Shown: positions 7,402 to 17,068 of the stretch, piece after piece
How the letters are laid out: each line of letters opens with the position of its first letter
Position numbering within the stretch: position 1 is the first letter of the stretch
Source: Arthrobacter sp. ISL-48
GTDB lineage: Bacteria; Actinomycetota; Actinomycetes; Actinomycetales; Micrococcaceae
DNA length: 64,000 bases
Reading direction: 5' to 3'
NCBI RefSeq assembly: GCF_018613805.1
Contig: NZ_JAGGPL010000009.1
Location: forward strand, 1 to 64,000
Notes under the pieces: generated by a model
Told to the model about the DNA's origin: nothing
Database searches by the model: none
The model's input: the letters and a program-made list of their open reading frames with translations, nothing else
Translations under genes and position numbers: made by a program

Positions 7402-9135
7402 TTAGCGGCGGCGCCGGGACGACGTGCCGAAGACGCCTCGGAGCAGTTCCCGGCCGAGCTGGGTGCCCATCGAACGTGCCATGCTTTTCAGCTCGCCGCC
7501 AAGTGCTCCACCAAGTGCCCCGGCGAGGTCGTCCATCATGCCGCCGGCCGCCGGCGCAGGCTGCTTTGGCGGCCGCCGTGTCCGGCCTGAGCGGGAGGGA
7601 GAAGTGTCACCTGAGGCAGCGTCGGACCAAGCAGCGTCCGGCGAAGAAGTCTGTGTTGGCCGGCTGCTGGGCCTGCCGAGGATCTCTTCCTCGATCCTGC
7701 GGGCCTCGGCGTCGACGTGGGCCTCGCTGGCACTCCCGGGCACCGGCGGTCCCCCCGGTGCCGCTGGCCCGGTCGGGGCAGCCGCCTTGCCCCTGAGTTC
7801 CTCGTAGGCCGAGACATTGTCCACGGCCGTTCCGTACTTGGCCAGCAGAGCTGATCCGGCCACCGTGCTTTTGACGAGTTCGTCGGCACTGGGTCCCATG
7901 ACTGATTCGGGCGCCCGGAGCCTGGTCAGCGCCACGGGGGTGGGGGCGCCTTTCTCGTTCATGACGGTGATGACTGCCTCCCCGATTCCGGCGGATGTCA
8001 GGGTTTCCGCAAGGTCGTAGTCGCTGACCGGGAAGGTGGACACGGTGGCTTTGAGAGCCTTGGCGTCCTGCGGGGTGAAGGCGCGGAGGGCGTGCTGGAC
8101 CCGGTTGGCGAGCTGGCCAAGGACGTCCGCCGGTACATCCTTGGGCGTCTGGGTGACAAAGAAGATGCCCACGCCCTTGGACCGGATGAGCCTGACCGTG
8201 GTGGTGACGGCGTCGAGGAATGCTCTGGAGGCGCCGTGGAACAAAAGGTGGGCCTCGTCGAGGAAGAACACCAGCTTGGGTCTGTCCAAATCGCCCGCTT
8301 CGGGCAAGTCTTCGAAAAGGTCCGCAAGCAGCCACATGAGGAACGTGGAAAAAAGCATGGGCTTGGTCTGGAGGGTCGGAAGCTCCAGGCATGTGATCAC
8401 GCCGCGGCCGTCAGGGGCCGTTCGGAGCAGCTCCGCGGTGTCGAACTCCGGCTCCCCGAAGAACCTTTCCAGGCCCTGGGCCTCCAGGTTCACCAGTTCG
8501 CGCAGGATGACCCCGGCGGTGGCCTTGGACAGGCCGCCGAGTTCCTCCAGCTCATCCTTGCCTTCCTCCGAGGTCAGGAACTGGATCACCGCGCGGAGGT
8601 CCTTCAGGTCGATGAGCTCCAGGTTCTTTTGATCCGCGAAGTGGAAGACCAGCTGAAGGCTGGATTCCTGGGTGTCGTTGAGCTCCATGACCCGGGACAG
8701 CAGAAGGGGGCCGAAGGACGTGATCGTGGCGCGGACCGGAATGCCATTACCGTCGCCGCCCAGGGCAAGAAACTCCACGGGGAATGTCTTTCCGGCCCAG
8801 GCCTGGCCGATGCTATCTGTGCGGGCACGGAGTTTCTCGCTGCCCACGGCGGCCGTCGCCAGGCCCGAAAGATCGCCCTTGATGTCAGCGAGGAATACGG
8901 GGACCCCGGCGGTGGACAGCTGCTCCGCCATCATGTGCAGAGTGACGGTCTTGCCGGTGCCTGTGGCGCCAGCCACCAGTCCATGCCTGTTCATCATGGC
9001 CAGCGGCAGCCGGACCTGGGCTTCCTTATGGAGTTCGCCGTCAATGATGGCTGCGCCGAGCTCGATGACTGCGCCTTCCAGGGCGTAGCCCTGCTGGATG
9101 GTGGCAAGTTTCTCTGCTGTGGTTTTTGAGGCCAT
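7402..9135 (-). CDS. HerA-like / DUF853 ATPase (YjgR type)
   Basis: 577 residues. The Walker A motif is GATGTGKT (about residues 56-63), in the context MMNRHGLVAGATGTGKTVTL. Walker B is VFFLDEAHLLF. FVTQTPKDVP resembles the sensor region. This matches the DUF853 helicase-HerA-like family, cytosolic ATPases of unestablished role. The C-terminal ~110 residues are a Pro/Ala/Ser-rich low-complexity linker and a small basic tail ending FGTSSRRRR. The ATG at 9135 starts directly with the conserved N-terminus. It is divergent from the ThDP-enzyme gene, with 128 bases between them that should hold both promoters. Confidence 0.88.
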   Translation of the reverse strand: MASKTTAEKLATIQQGYALEGAVIELGAAIIDGELHKEAQVRLPLAMMNRHGLVAGATGTGKTVTLHMMAEQLSTAGVPVFLADIKGDLSGLATAAVGSEKLRARTDSIGQAWAGKTFPVEFLALGGDGNGIPVRATITSFGPLLLSRVMELNDTQESSLQLVFHFADQKNLELIDLKDLRAVIQFLTSEEGKDELEELGGLSKATAGVILRELVNLEAQGLERFFGEPEFDTAELLRTAPDGRGVITCLELPTLQTKPMLFSTFLMWLLADLFEDLPEAGDLDRPKLVFFLDEAHLLFHGASRAFLDAVTTTVRLIRSKGVGIFFVTQTPKDVPADVLGQLANRVQHALRAFTPQDAKALKATVSTFPVSDYDLAETLTSAGIGEAVITVMNEKGAPTPVALTRLRAPESVMGPSADELVKSTVAGSALLAKYGTAVDNVSAYEELRGKAAAPTGPAAPGGPPVPGSASEAHVDAEARRIEEEILGRPSSRPTQTSSPDAAWSDAASGDTSPSRSGRTRRPPKQPAPAAGGMMDDLAGALGGALGGELKSMARSMGTQLGRELLRGVFGTSSRRRR

Positions 9136-9263
9136 GCCGCCAGCTTAGCTGGGGCCCCGGCAGATCCTTCGTGAACGCCAGCCGCCCCTCGACACAGTTC
9201 GGGGGCGCCGCTAGGTTGTTGAGGAGACCGAAGATCCCGGAATCCCCAACGCTGGAGGCTCCC

Positions 9264-11048
9264 ATGGCTGAACGACTGGTAGCGGACCTGATCGTTGATC
9301 GGCTCAAGGCCTGGGGCGTGGAACGCGTCTTTGGCTACAGCGGCGACGGCATCAACGGTTTCATGGGCGCGCTGCGGCGGGCGGGAGCAGACGTTGAATT
9401 CGTGCAGGCCCGGCGTGAGGAGACAGCCGCGTTCATGGCGGTGGGGCACGCAAAATACACAGGGAGGGTCGGCGTCGTAACCTCCACCCAGGGCCCGGGC
9501 GCCGTCCACCTGCTCAACGGCCTCTATGATGCCAAGCTCGACGGCGTGCCAGTGGTGGCGATTGTGGGCCAGCAGTCCCGCAGCGTGCTGGGTTCGGCCT
9601 ACATGCAGGAGATCGATCTGGCCACGTTGTTCAAGGACGTGGCGGCGCAGTTCGCCCAGCTGGTCAGCACCCCGGAGCAGCTGCCCATGGTGTTGGACCG
9701 GGCCTTCCGGACAGCCCTCTCCACCCGCTCGCCCTGCGTGGTGATCGTCCCGCACGACATCCAGTCAGCGCCCGCCCCGGACCTGGAGCAGGGACACGGG
9801 ATCGTGGTCACGGCGCCACGCTGGAGCCCACCGGTGGCCGTGCCGCGTGAGGAGGACCTGGCAGCCGCTGCTGACATCCTCAACGCGGGCCGGAAAGTGG
9901 CGCTGCTGGTGGGCCAGGGTGCCCGGCACGCCAGCGAGGAAGTACTGGCTATCGCGGAGAAGCTCGGGGCAGGGATCTCCACCAGCCTGCTCGGCAAGCC
10001 GTATGTGGACGAGACGCTGCCGTTCGCCGTCGGGACAATGGGCCACCTGGGCAGCACGGCAAGCGCCCACCTGCTCGCAAACTGCGACACCCTGCTGATT
10101 GTCGGCTCCAATGATCCCTGGACCGAGTTCTATCCTCCTCCCGGCGCAGCCCGGGCCGTCCAGATCGACCTCGACGAACGTAAAATCGGCAACCGCTACC
10201 CGGTGGAAGCCGGCCTGCCGGGCGATGCCGCACCGACCCTTCGGGCCCTCACCGACAGGCTGACGCCGCGTGATCCCGGGCCATGGAGGGAGGAGATTGA
10301 ACATCAGGTCCGTCTATGGCGGGAACTGGCTGCCGAGCGGGCAGGGATAAAGGGGCAGGCCGTCAATCCCGAGCTCGTCGTGCGGGAGCTCAGCGGAAGG
10401 CTGCCGGACAACGCACAGCTCAGCGTCGACGTCGGCAGCTGCGTCTATTGGTACGCCCGGCAGTTGGTTCTGCCCCGCGGCGTGCCCGCCCACCTGTCCG
10501 GGACCCTGGCCAGCATGGGTTGCTCCATCCCTTATGGCATCGCGGCGAAGCTGGCCTGTCCGGACCGGCCGCTTGTGGCCCTGGCCGGTGACGGTGCCAT
10601 GCAGATGGCGGGGGTGGCCGAGCTGATCACAGTGGCACACCGTTGGCGGCAATGGCAGGATCCGCGGTTCATTGTGTGCGTGTTCAACAACCGCGACCTG
10701 GCGGAGGTGACGTGGGAACAGCGCGAGACGGAAAGTGAACCAAGGTTCGGCGACAGCCAGGACATCCCGGACTTCCCGTACGCGGGCTATGGCGAGCTGC
10801 TGGGCCTGACGGGGATCAGGGTTGAAGCTCCCGAGCAGCTCGCCGCTGCCTGGGATCGCGCCTTTGCGGCGGATCGGCCGGTGGTGATCGAGGTGCTGAC
10901 CGATCCGGACGTTCCGTTGCTGCCACCGTTTCCCGCGGGCGCGGAGAAAGCCGAGAGCATGCGGGCCGCCCTCGCCGCAGAGGGTGAGGGCGGCCGCGGA
11001 GCTTCCCGGCTGCTGGACATCTACACCGCCCAGGAAGGGAAAGTCTAG
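9264..11048 (+). CDS. Thiamine-diphosphate-dependent enzyme, pyruvate oxidase/dehydrogenase (PoxB)-like
   Basis: 594 residues from the ATG at 9264, which follows GGAGG and opens directly into the conserved PYR domain (RVFGYSGDGINGFMGAL). The catalytic glutamate sits in QARREETAAFMA. The central FAD/TH3-like domain spans about 190-330. The C-terminal ThDP-binding motif begins LAGDGAMQM and ends at FNNRDL, the usual GDG...NN spacing. Such proteins decarboxylate pyruvate or related 2-oxo acids. Acetolactate-synthase relatives cannot be excluded, but a stand-alone gene without a small subunit favours the PoxB type. In-frame sequence from 9126 to 9263 is non-conserved and probably untranslated. 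Confidence 0.85.
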   Translation: MAERLVADLIVDRLKAWGVERVFGYSGDGINGFMGALRRAGADVEFVQARREETAAFMAVGHAKYTGRVGVVTSTQGPGAVHLLNGLYDAKLDGVPVVAIVGQQSRSVLGSAYMQEIDLATLFKDVAAQFAQLVSTPEQLPMVLDRAFRTALSTRSPCVVIVPHDIQSAPAPDLEQGHGIVVTAPRWSPPVAVPREEDLAAAADILNAGRKVALLVGQGARHASEEVLAIAEKLGAGISTSLLGKPYVDETLPFAVGTMGHLGSTASAHLLANCDTLLIVGSNDPWTEFYPPPGAARAVQIDLDERKIGNRYPVEAGLPGDAAPTLRALTDRLTPRDPGPWREEIEHQVRLWRELAAERAGIKGQAVNPELVVRELSGRLPDNAQLSVDVGSCVYWYARQLVLPRGVPAHLSGTLASMGCSIPYGIAAKLACPDRPLVALAGDGAMQMAGVAELITVAHRWRQWQDPRFIVCVFNNRDLAEVTWEQRETESEPRFGDSQDIPDFPYAGYGELLGLTGIRVEAPEQLAAAWDRAFAADRPVVIEVLTDPDVPLLPPFPAGAEKAESMRAALAAEGEGGRGASRLLDIYTAQEGKV

Positions 11049-11203
11049 CTACTTTTGATGAGCGGCTCACGGATGCACAGGCATTGCCTCAAGCAAAAAA
11101 GCAGCCTGCAGAAATAACCCGGGTGCCGGCGTCGTTGTCTACATTGTGCCCGCCCGACCAGGCAGGCACAGACGACGCAACGCTTTGAAAGGCCGGCACT
11201 GAC

Positions 11204-12193
11204 GTGACGCTTCCCCTCTCCATTCTTGATCTGGCAACCATCGGCAAAGGCCAGACGGCGGCGGAGAGTTTCGCGGGCAGCGTTGCCATGGCGCAGCGCG
11301 CCGAGAAGCTGGGGTACCGGCGGATCTGGTACGCCGAGCACCACAACATGTCCTCCATCGCGTCCTCGGCCACCAGCGTGCTGATCGCCCACGTGGCAGC
11401 ACATACCGAGAGCATCAGGCTGGGCGCCGGCGGAGTGATGCTGCCCAACCACTCGCCGCTGACCATCGCCGAGCAGTTCGGCACCCTGGAGACCCTGCAC
11501 CCGGGGCGGATTGACCTCGGCCTGGGCCGCGCCCCCGGGAGCGATCAGAACACCATGCGTGCCCTCCGCCGGGATCCGATGTCCGCGGACAGCTTCCCCC
11601 AGGATGTCCTGGAACTGCAGGGATACCTCACCGGCCCCACCCGGATCCAGGGCGTGGAGGCAACGCCGGGCAAGGGCACCAACGTGCCCCTTTACATCCT
11701 GGGATCGTCCCTGTTCGGCGCGCGCTTGGCGGCCCAGCTTGGCCTGCCTTATGCCTTCGCCTCCCACTTCGCGCCCAACGCCCTGCAGGAGGCCGTCGCC
11801 GTCTACCGCCGCGAATTCAAGCCTTCAGCCCAGTTGGAGTCTCCTCACGTGATCGCCGGAGTGAACGTCATCGCGGCGGATTCCGCGTCCGAAGCGCAGG
11901 AAACCTTCCATGCCACCAAGCGCGCCCGTGTCTCCCTGTTTTTCGGCGGCGGGCGGGAGTTCACCGACGACGAGGCGGACATGGTCCTGGACTCCCCGCA
12001 GGGGCAGCACGTGTCCCAGATGATGACGTATTCCGCCGTCGGAACCCCTGATGTGGTGATGGATTACCTCGACGAGTTCGCCAAACACTCCGACGCGGAC
12101 GAGCTCATCGTCGCGCACCAGAGCACCGGAACCGCCGACAGGCTTCGTTCCGTGGAGCTGCTCGCACAGGCCGCCGGGCTCGCGCGGGTCTAG
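11204..12193 (+). CDS. LLM-class flavin-dependent oxidoreductase (luciferase-like)
   Basis: 329 residues from a GTG start. It has the bacterial luciferase-like TIM-barrel pattern: [61 protein letters not shown] and [15 protein letters not shown], all typical of the group 1 luciferase-family oxidoreductases. FMN is the expected cofactor; the substrate cannot be told from the sequence. The gene is separated by 155 bases from the PoxB-like gene, enough for its own promoter. Confidence 0.9.
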   Translation: MTLPLSILDLATIGKGQTAAESFAGSVAMAQRAEKLGYRRIWYAEHHNMSSIASSATSVLIAHVAAHTESIRLGAGGVMLPNHSPLTIAEQFGTLETLHPGRIDLGLGRAPGSDQNTMRALRRDPMSADSFPQDVLELQGYLTGPTRIQGVEATPGKGTNVPLYILGSSLFGARLAAQLGLPYAFASHFAPNALQEAVAVYRREFKPSAQLESPHVIAGVNVIAADSASEAQETFHATKRARVSLFFGGGREFTDDEADMVLDSPQGQHVSQMMTYSAVGTPDVVMDYLDEFAKHSDADELIVAHQSTGTADRLRSVELLAQAAGLARV

Positions 12194-12525
12194 AAACCGG
12201 CCGGCCAGCGCGCCCTGCCGTCACGCCCGGCATGCTTTTGGAAGGCACGACGGCGGTCGGCCGCGGATTGTTCCGGCCGGCACCACCGGGCGGCGCAAAA
12301 CCCTGCTCTGCGTGACGCGCCCCCGGCCGCACCGAACATCCCGCCGCCGGACTTAACACCCCCGCAATCACCGGGACACTCGGGTGAAACTGCCTGCCCG
12401 GAAAATGAACAGTGCCCCCTCCGGAGCGCCGTTACGGAATTCCGGAGAGGGGCACCACCCGGTAGTCCGCCAGGAAATCCAGCGGCTGCTGTCCCGGGCA
12501 GGTTCTGCCTCGAGGGGTGTAAGGG
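12194..12525. other. Gene-free stretch upstream of the trehalase fusion, with a hairpin
   Basis: 332 bases. A strong hairpin lies at 12412-12455: GTGCCCCCTCCGGA opposite TCCGGAGAGGGGCAC with one bulge and a 15-nt loop. It lacks a T tail, so it reads as leader structure rather than a terminator. In-frame stretches across the region show no conserved protein features. The ribosome binding site GAGGGG of the downstream gene is at its end. Confidence 0.5.
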
Positions 12526-15171
12526 ATGCCAACTCCGTTGAACCAGAGCGTTGCGGACTCCGCGCTGCTGACCAGATCGCTCCCGCTCGGCCTGCTCCGG
12601 GCGTTCGTTCAATCCGATGCGGCCGACGACGGGCTCACCCCCACGCTCCTGGCGGAGCTGAAGGTGCTGGCCCGAGTGCCTGGCCTGCTGGTGGCGTGCA
12701 ACTACGGCGGAACCCTGTGCGACGCCGAAGGAATTTCCACTGAAACCCTGCCATTGGGGAGCGCCGCCATTGCCCTGCGCGCCCTGGCCGCGCTGCCGAA
12801 CACCCATGCCGCCGTCATTTCCGGGCGCTCGCTACGAGACCTTGCTGCGGTGTCACGCCTGCCGGCGGAAGTGCACCTGATCGGATCGCACGGCTCGGAG
12901 TCGGACATGGGCTTTGCCCACGTGCAGTCCCTGGCCACCGAAGCGGCCCTCCAGAAAGTGGCCACGGCATTGTCCGAGGCAGTCGGCTTCCAGAAGGGCA
13001 TCTGGATTGAACGAAAGCCCGTGGCCGTCTCGGTGCATACCCGCCCGGCCACGGCGGACGTGGTGGAAGCCGTGACAGCGACCGCGCGGGAAATCGCCCG
13101 CGCCCATGGGTTGTTCTTTATCGTGGATGGCTCCGTCCTGGATCTCTCGGTGGTGGAACCGTCCAAGGCCGAGGCGCTGGAGAACCTCAGATCCCGGCTC
13201 GGGGCCAGCGCGGCGATGTACGCCGGGGATGCCTACAGTGATGAGCTGGCGATTGGAACGCTGCGGGGCCCTGATATGGGCCTGAAAGTCGGCCATGGGG
13301 AGACAGCCGCCGCCCACCGGCTCCGCGACCCGGAATCCTTCGCCCGGGTCCTTGCCATCCTGTTTGAACTGCGCCGCGCCTGGCTCTTCGGCGAGGACGC
13401 GGTGGGCCTGGAGCGGCACTCAATGATCGGCAACGGTTCCTCAACGGCCCTGGTCACGCCCGACGCCAAGATCTGCTGGATGAGCCATCCTCTGCCGGAC
13501 TCGGGGTCCCTGTTCGCCCATATCCTGGGCGGCGACGCGGCAGGGCACTTCTCAGTGGAACCGGTCAAGACTTCCCAGGTGCTGGGCCAGCGCTACGTGG
13601 ACAGCACCATGATCGTGGAAACCAGATGGGCGGATGTGACCGTGACGGACTACCTGGAGCCGGCACCGGATGGCATCACCAGCCTGGTCCGGGTGCTCTC
13701 CGGCAGTGGAGCCGCCAGGATCGTGTTTGCGCCCAGGCCGGACTACGCCAACGCCCCGTTCAGCATGGAGGTCCGGGGCGGCGAACTGCACGTGGTGGGT
13801 ACGTCCGATCCCATCATCCTGCTGGCCCCCGGCGTCCGCTTTGCCATTGCCTCGGACGGCCGGCATGCCACGGCCACGGCTGTCGTGAACCTGCAGGACG
13901 GTCCCGTGGTGCTCAACATGCGCTGCGGCGACACTGAGCCGCAGGAGGCTGACCCTGGAGGGGAGACGGAACGGCGCGCCGAGGTGGCACACCATTCGCG
14001 CCGTTGGGTACAGGACCTGGAGCTGCCCGGGGTCAAACCGTCCCTGGTCCGCCGCTCCGCGCTGGTGCTCCGTGCCTTGGTCCACGAACCCACCGGCGCC
14101 GTGCTCGCCGCGCCTACGACGTCCCTGCCCGAAGGGATCGGCGGGACCCGGAACTGGGACTACCGCTACTGCTGGCTGCGGGACGGCTCCATGACCGTGA
14201 ACGCACTGGTGGATCTAGGCTCCACCGGGGAGGCTACGGGGTTCCTCAGCTGGCTGGGCCGGATTCTGGAACACGCCCCGGGCCCCGAATGGCTGCACCC
14301 GCTGTACTCCGTTACGGGGGCGGCGCTGTCCACCGAGGCCGTGATCGACAGCCTGCCAGGCTACGCCGGATCCCGGCCCGTCCGGATCGGAAACGCCGCG
14401 GACCACCAGGTCCAGCTTGACGTCTTCGGGCCCGTCGCCGAGCTGATCCACGCCCTCAGTGAGCGGGAGGGCAGCCTCGCCGATGACCACTGGGAGCTCA
14501 TGGTGCAGATGGCTTCCGCGGTGCTGGCCCGCTGGCACGAGGCTGACCACGGCATCTGGGAGGCCCGGCGGGCACCGCGCCATCACGTCTACACCAAGGT
14601 GATGTGCTGGGTGACCCTGGACCGGGCGCTGCGCACCGCCGCCCGGCACGGCAGGGCTCCGGAACCTTCCTGGGAAACCACGGCCACCACCATCCGGGAC
14701 GAGGTGCTGCGCGAGGGGTGGGACGAATCGGCGTCGTCCTATACCGTCGCGTATGACAGCCCAGACCTGGACGCCGCCGTCCTGCACATCGGACTCTCCG
14801 GCCTGCTGGACGTCACGGACCAGCGCTTCCTTGACACCGTCACCGCCGTGGAACGGGAACTCCGGGTGGGGCCCACCGTTTTCCGGTACAGGTACGACGA
14901 CGGCCTGCCGGGACTGGAGGGTGGCTTCCATATCTGCACCACGTGGCTCATTGAGGCGTACGTTGCGGTGGGCAGGATCGAGGAGGCCTGGGACCTGTTC
15001 GACCAGCTGGTGAACCTCTTCGGGCCCACGGGCCTGCTGCCGGAGGAATACGACCCCGGCACCGAAACGCACCTGGGTAACCATCCCCAGGCCTACTCGC
15101 ACCTGGGGTTCATCCGCTGCGCGCGCATCCTCGATCAACACCAGCCCATGGTCAGGCCGGCGCGGTCCTGA
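12526..15171 (+). CDS. Trehalose-6-phosphate-phosphatase-like HAD domain fused to GH15 trehalase/glucoamylase
   Basis: 881 residues. Residues ~35-275 follow the OtsB HAD fold (VISGRSLRDLAAVS, LIGSHGSE, IWIERKPVAVSVH, YAGDAYSDELA). Motif I, normally DxDGT, reads CNYGGTL at 58-64, so both catalytic aspartates are replaced (N59, G61); the last motif is also weak. Residues ~295-870 are a full GH15 (alpha/alpha)6 domain with IGGTRNWDYRYCWLRDG and the two expected acids, in GIWEARRAPRHH and LLPEEYDPGTETHLGNHPQA. GH15 proteins of this actinobacterial class are often trehalases; maltooligosaccharide activity is possible. Expected role: cytosolic trehalose hydrolysis with an inactive, perhaps regulatory, phosphatase-like domain. 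The 3' end overlaps the convergent epimerase remnant by about 20 bases. Confidence 0.88.
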   Translation: MPTPLNQSVADSALLTRSLPLGLLRAFVQSDAADDGLTPTLLAELKVLARVPGLLVACNYGGTLCDAEGISTETLPLGSAAIALRALAALPNTHAAVISGRSLRDLAAVSRLPAEVHLIGSHGSESDMGFAHVQSLATEAALQKVATALSEAVGFQKGIWIERKPVAVSVHTRPATADVVEAVTATAREIARAHGLFFIVDGSVLDLSVVEPSKAEALENLRSRLGASAAMYAGDAYSDELAIGTLRGPDMGLKVGHGETAAAHRLRDPESFARVLAILFELRRAWLFGEDAVGLERHSMIGNGSSTALVTPDAKICWMSHPLPDSGSLFAHILGGDAAGHFSVEPVKTSQVLGQRYVDSTMIVETRWADVTVTDYLEPAPDGITSLVRVLSGSGAARIVFAPRPDYANAPFSMEVRGGELHVVGTSDPIILLAPGVRFAIASDGRHATATAVVNLQDGPVVLNMRCGDTEPQEADPGGETERRAEVAHHSRRWVQDLELPGVKPSLVRRSALVLRALVHEPTGAVLAAPTTSLPEGIGGTRNWDYRYCWLRDGSMTVNALVDLGSTGEATGFLSWLGRILEHAPGPEWLHPLYSVTGAALSTEAVIDSLPGYAGSRPVRIGNAADHQVQLDVFGPVAELIHALSEREGSLADDHWELMVQMASAVLARWHEADHGIWEARRAPRHHVYTKVMCWVTLDRALRTAARHGRAPEPSWETTATTIRDEVLREGWDESASSYTVAYDSPDLDAAVLHIGLSGLLDVTDQRFLDTVTAVERELRVGPTVFRYRYDDGLPGLEGGFHICTTWLIEAYVAVGRIEEAWDLFDQLVNLFGPTGLLPEEYDPGTETHLGNHPQAYSHLGFIRCARILDQHQPMVRPARS

Positions 15172-16142
15172 GCTCCCGGCCACCGGCGTCGAGCTGGCCA
15201 TCCGAGATGAGCCACTGCAGACCCTCCGCAATCGCCTGGAGCGAGGTCTTGCGGGGGGAGTAGCCCAGCTCCCGCTGCGCCTTTGCGATGCTCATCGAAG
15301 GGCTTCGGCTGATGTGGTCATAGGAGGCCTCGGCATTGCCGGGGGAGGTGCTGGACCTGAACTCCTCGAACGGCAGGAACCGGAGGTGCGCCTCCTGCCC
15401 GAACCACGCGGCTGCCGCTGTGGCGATGCCCCGCAGCGTCAGCGCTTTTTCGGAGACAACGTGATAGCTGTTGCCTACGCACGCCCCGGGACGATCGAGC
15501 GCCCGCTGGAATGCCTGTGCAACGTCATCGGCGTGCACGTGGTGCACCGTTTCCAAAGCCGAAGTTCGGTACGTCCACGGGCTGCCCTGTCGCTAGCCTG
15601 TGCCAGACGTCGAGGTCGAAGTTTCCGGCGGCGTTGACCATGGCCCATCCTGGTCCGGTGATGTGCCCGGGATGGAGCACCGACGCCGGGAGGCCTCCCG
15701 GCGTCCGCGATTCCGCCAGCAGCAGTTCCTCGATCCGGGCCTTCTGGATTCCGTAATCACCGAATGGATTCCGCGCATCCTCCTCGCGGGTGGGAACCTC
15801 CGTTCCCGGACCGTGCACCCAGATGGTGCCGCAGCTGAGCAGCAGCTGCACCCGGCCCCGGAGCGCGGTGATGAGCTGTTCGGCCGAGTCCGGCGTGAAA
15901 CAGAGCATGTCAATGACGATGTCGGGCCGTAAGTCGGCGATCATGCCGGCGAAGGTTCCCGCCGCATCGCCCTCGGCGCGGTCGATGGCAATGAGCCGGA
16001 TATCCTTCCAGGCAGGATGCTCCCTGTAGGGCCGCCTGAGAGCGCGGCTGACGGCTATGACTTCATGCCCTGCATCCGCCAGCCGCGGCACGAGGTACCC
16101 GCCGACGTGGCCGGTGGCTCCGATAATGACTACGCGGGACAT
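15152..16142 (-). pseudogene. NAD-dependent epimerase/dehydratase, split by a one-base frameshift
   Basis: Reading starts at the ATG at 16142 (MSRVVIIGATGHVGGYLVP, a Rossmann GxxGxxG) with AAGGAA upstream. The frame runs to about GQPVDVPNFG and then goes out of phase. The rest of the protein (ETVHHVHADDVAQAFQRAL and onward to 15152) continues in another frame. Removing one base from the AAA at 15555-15557 would restore about 329 residues, normal for the family. It is the last gene of the leftward sugar operon, 23 bases after the second permease. It may be a real pseudogene or a sequencing error. The substrate is unknown; extended-SDR epimerases act on nucleotide sugars or similar. Confidence 0.85.
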
Positions 16143-16165
16143 GGGGTTCCTTTTATTTGGAGGTG

Positions 16166-17068
16166 TTATTTGGAGGTGCCTTGGGAGACCGATCCCTGGA
16201 GTTGCCGTTGGAATATCACGTAGATGATAAGCACCGGCACGACCGTGATGACGACAGCGGCGAACAGGGCACCGAAGTCGACTGCGTACCCGGCCTGGGA
16301 GGCGAAGGCTGCGAGCCCCTGGGACAGGACGTAATTCTTGGTGTTGGTGTTCAGCGCCACGGGAATAAGGAACTGGTTCCAGAGTCCGAGGAAATTGAAG
16401 ATGAGCACGGAAGCCAGTCCCGGCTTGGCCATCGGCAGCATCACCTGGAAGAAGGTCCGCCATTCCCCGGCCCCGTCCAGTGCCGCGGCTTCGGCGATTT
16501 CGTTCGGGAGTGCCTTGAAGAAGGAGAAAAGGAAGAAGACGGTGAACGGCAGGGCGAATGCGACGTAGGTGATGATGAGCCCCGGCAGCGTGTTAAGCAG
16601 CCCCACGTTTTTCAGGATGAAGAACAAGGGGACGATGGCCAGGAAGATCGGAAACGTGAGCCCGGCCAGCATGAGGTAGTAGATGGCCCTGCTGCCGGGG
16701 AACGCGAAGCGCGCCAGCACGTAGGCGCACATCGCTCCGAGCATCATGACGATGATCAGGGCACAGCCGACGACGATCACGGAGTTGAGGAAGTAGCTAC
16801 CGATGCCGGCAGTGGTCCAAGCCTTGAAGTAGTTGTCGAAGCTCCAGTTCGACGGGAGCGCGAACGGTGAAGAGAAGATTTCCGTCGTCGTCTTGAACGA
16901 GGTCATGATCGTCCAGAGCAAGGGCAGGATGACGATCAGGGACCAGATGGTCAGCATGGTGTGCGATACGGTGCCCACTATCCTGTCGTTGGTGGTTGCC
17001 TGCGGCTTCCGCTCGACAGCCGTTGCTTGGGTCGCCGGCCGGTGTCCTGCGGTTCTGATCGAGGTCAT
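16166..17068 (-). CDS. Carbohydrate ABC transporter permease (MalG/NgcG type)
   Basis: 300 residues with about six membrane helices after a 30-residue cytosolic leader. The EAA loop that docks the ATPase is EAAALDGAGEWRTFFQVMLPMAKP at about residues 190-213, shown here in outline by EAAALDGAGEW and MLPMAKP. It pairs with the permease gene upstream, whose first base it abuts. With the lipoprotein gene it forms a CUT1-family importer. In this amino-sugar cluster the likely substrates are N-acetylhexosamines or their small oligomers, as in streptomycete NgcEFG. The substrate is inferred from context. Confidence 0.9.
   Translation of the reverse strand: MTSIRTAGHRPATQATAVERKPQATTNDRIVGTVSHTMLTIWSLIVILPLLWTIMTSFKTTTEIFSSPFALPSNWSFDNYFKAWTTAGIGSYFLNSVIVVGCALIIVMMLGAMCAYVLARFAFPGSRAIYYLMLAGLTFPIFLAIVPLFFILKNVGLLNTLPGLIITYVAFALPFTVFFLFSFFKALPNEIAEAAALDGAGEWRTFFQVMLPMAKPGLASVLIFNFLGLWNQFLIPVALNTNTKNYVLSQGLAAFASQAGYAVDFGALFAAVVITVVPVLIIYVIFQRQLQGSVSQGTSK

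Noticed and set aside
12384..12743. A 119-residue frame overlapping the start of the trehalase fusion
   Set aside because: It overlaps the conserved N-terminus of the fusion gene, has no ribosome binding site and no conserved features.
16143..16463. Long N-terminal extension of the epimerase
   Set aside because: The ~107 extra residues overlap the second permease gene on the same strand in another frame and are basic, low-complexity sequence. The Rossmann fold begins at the 16142 ATG.
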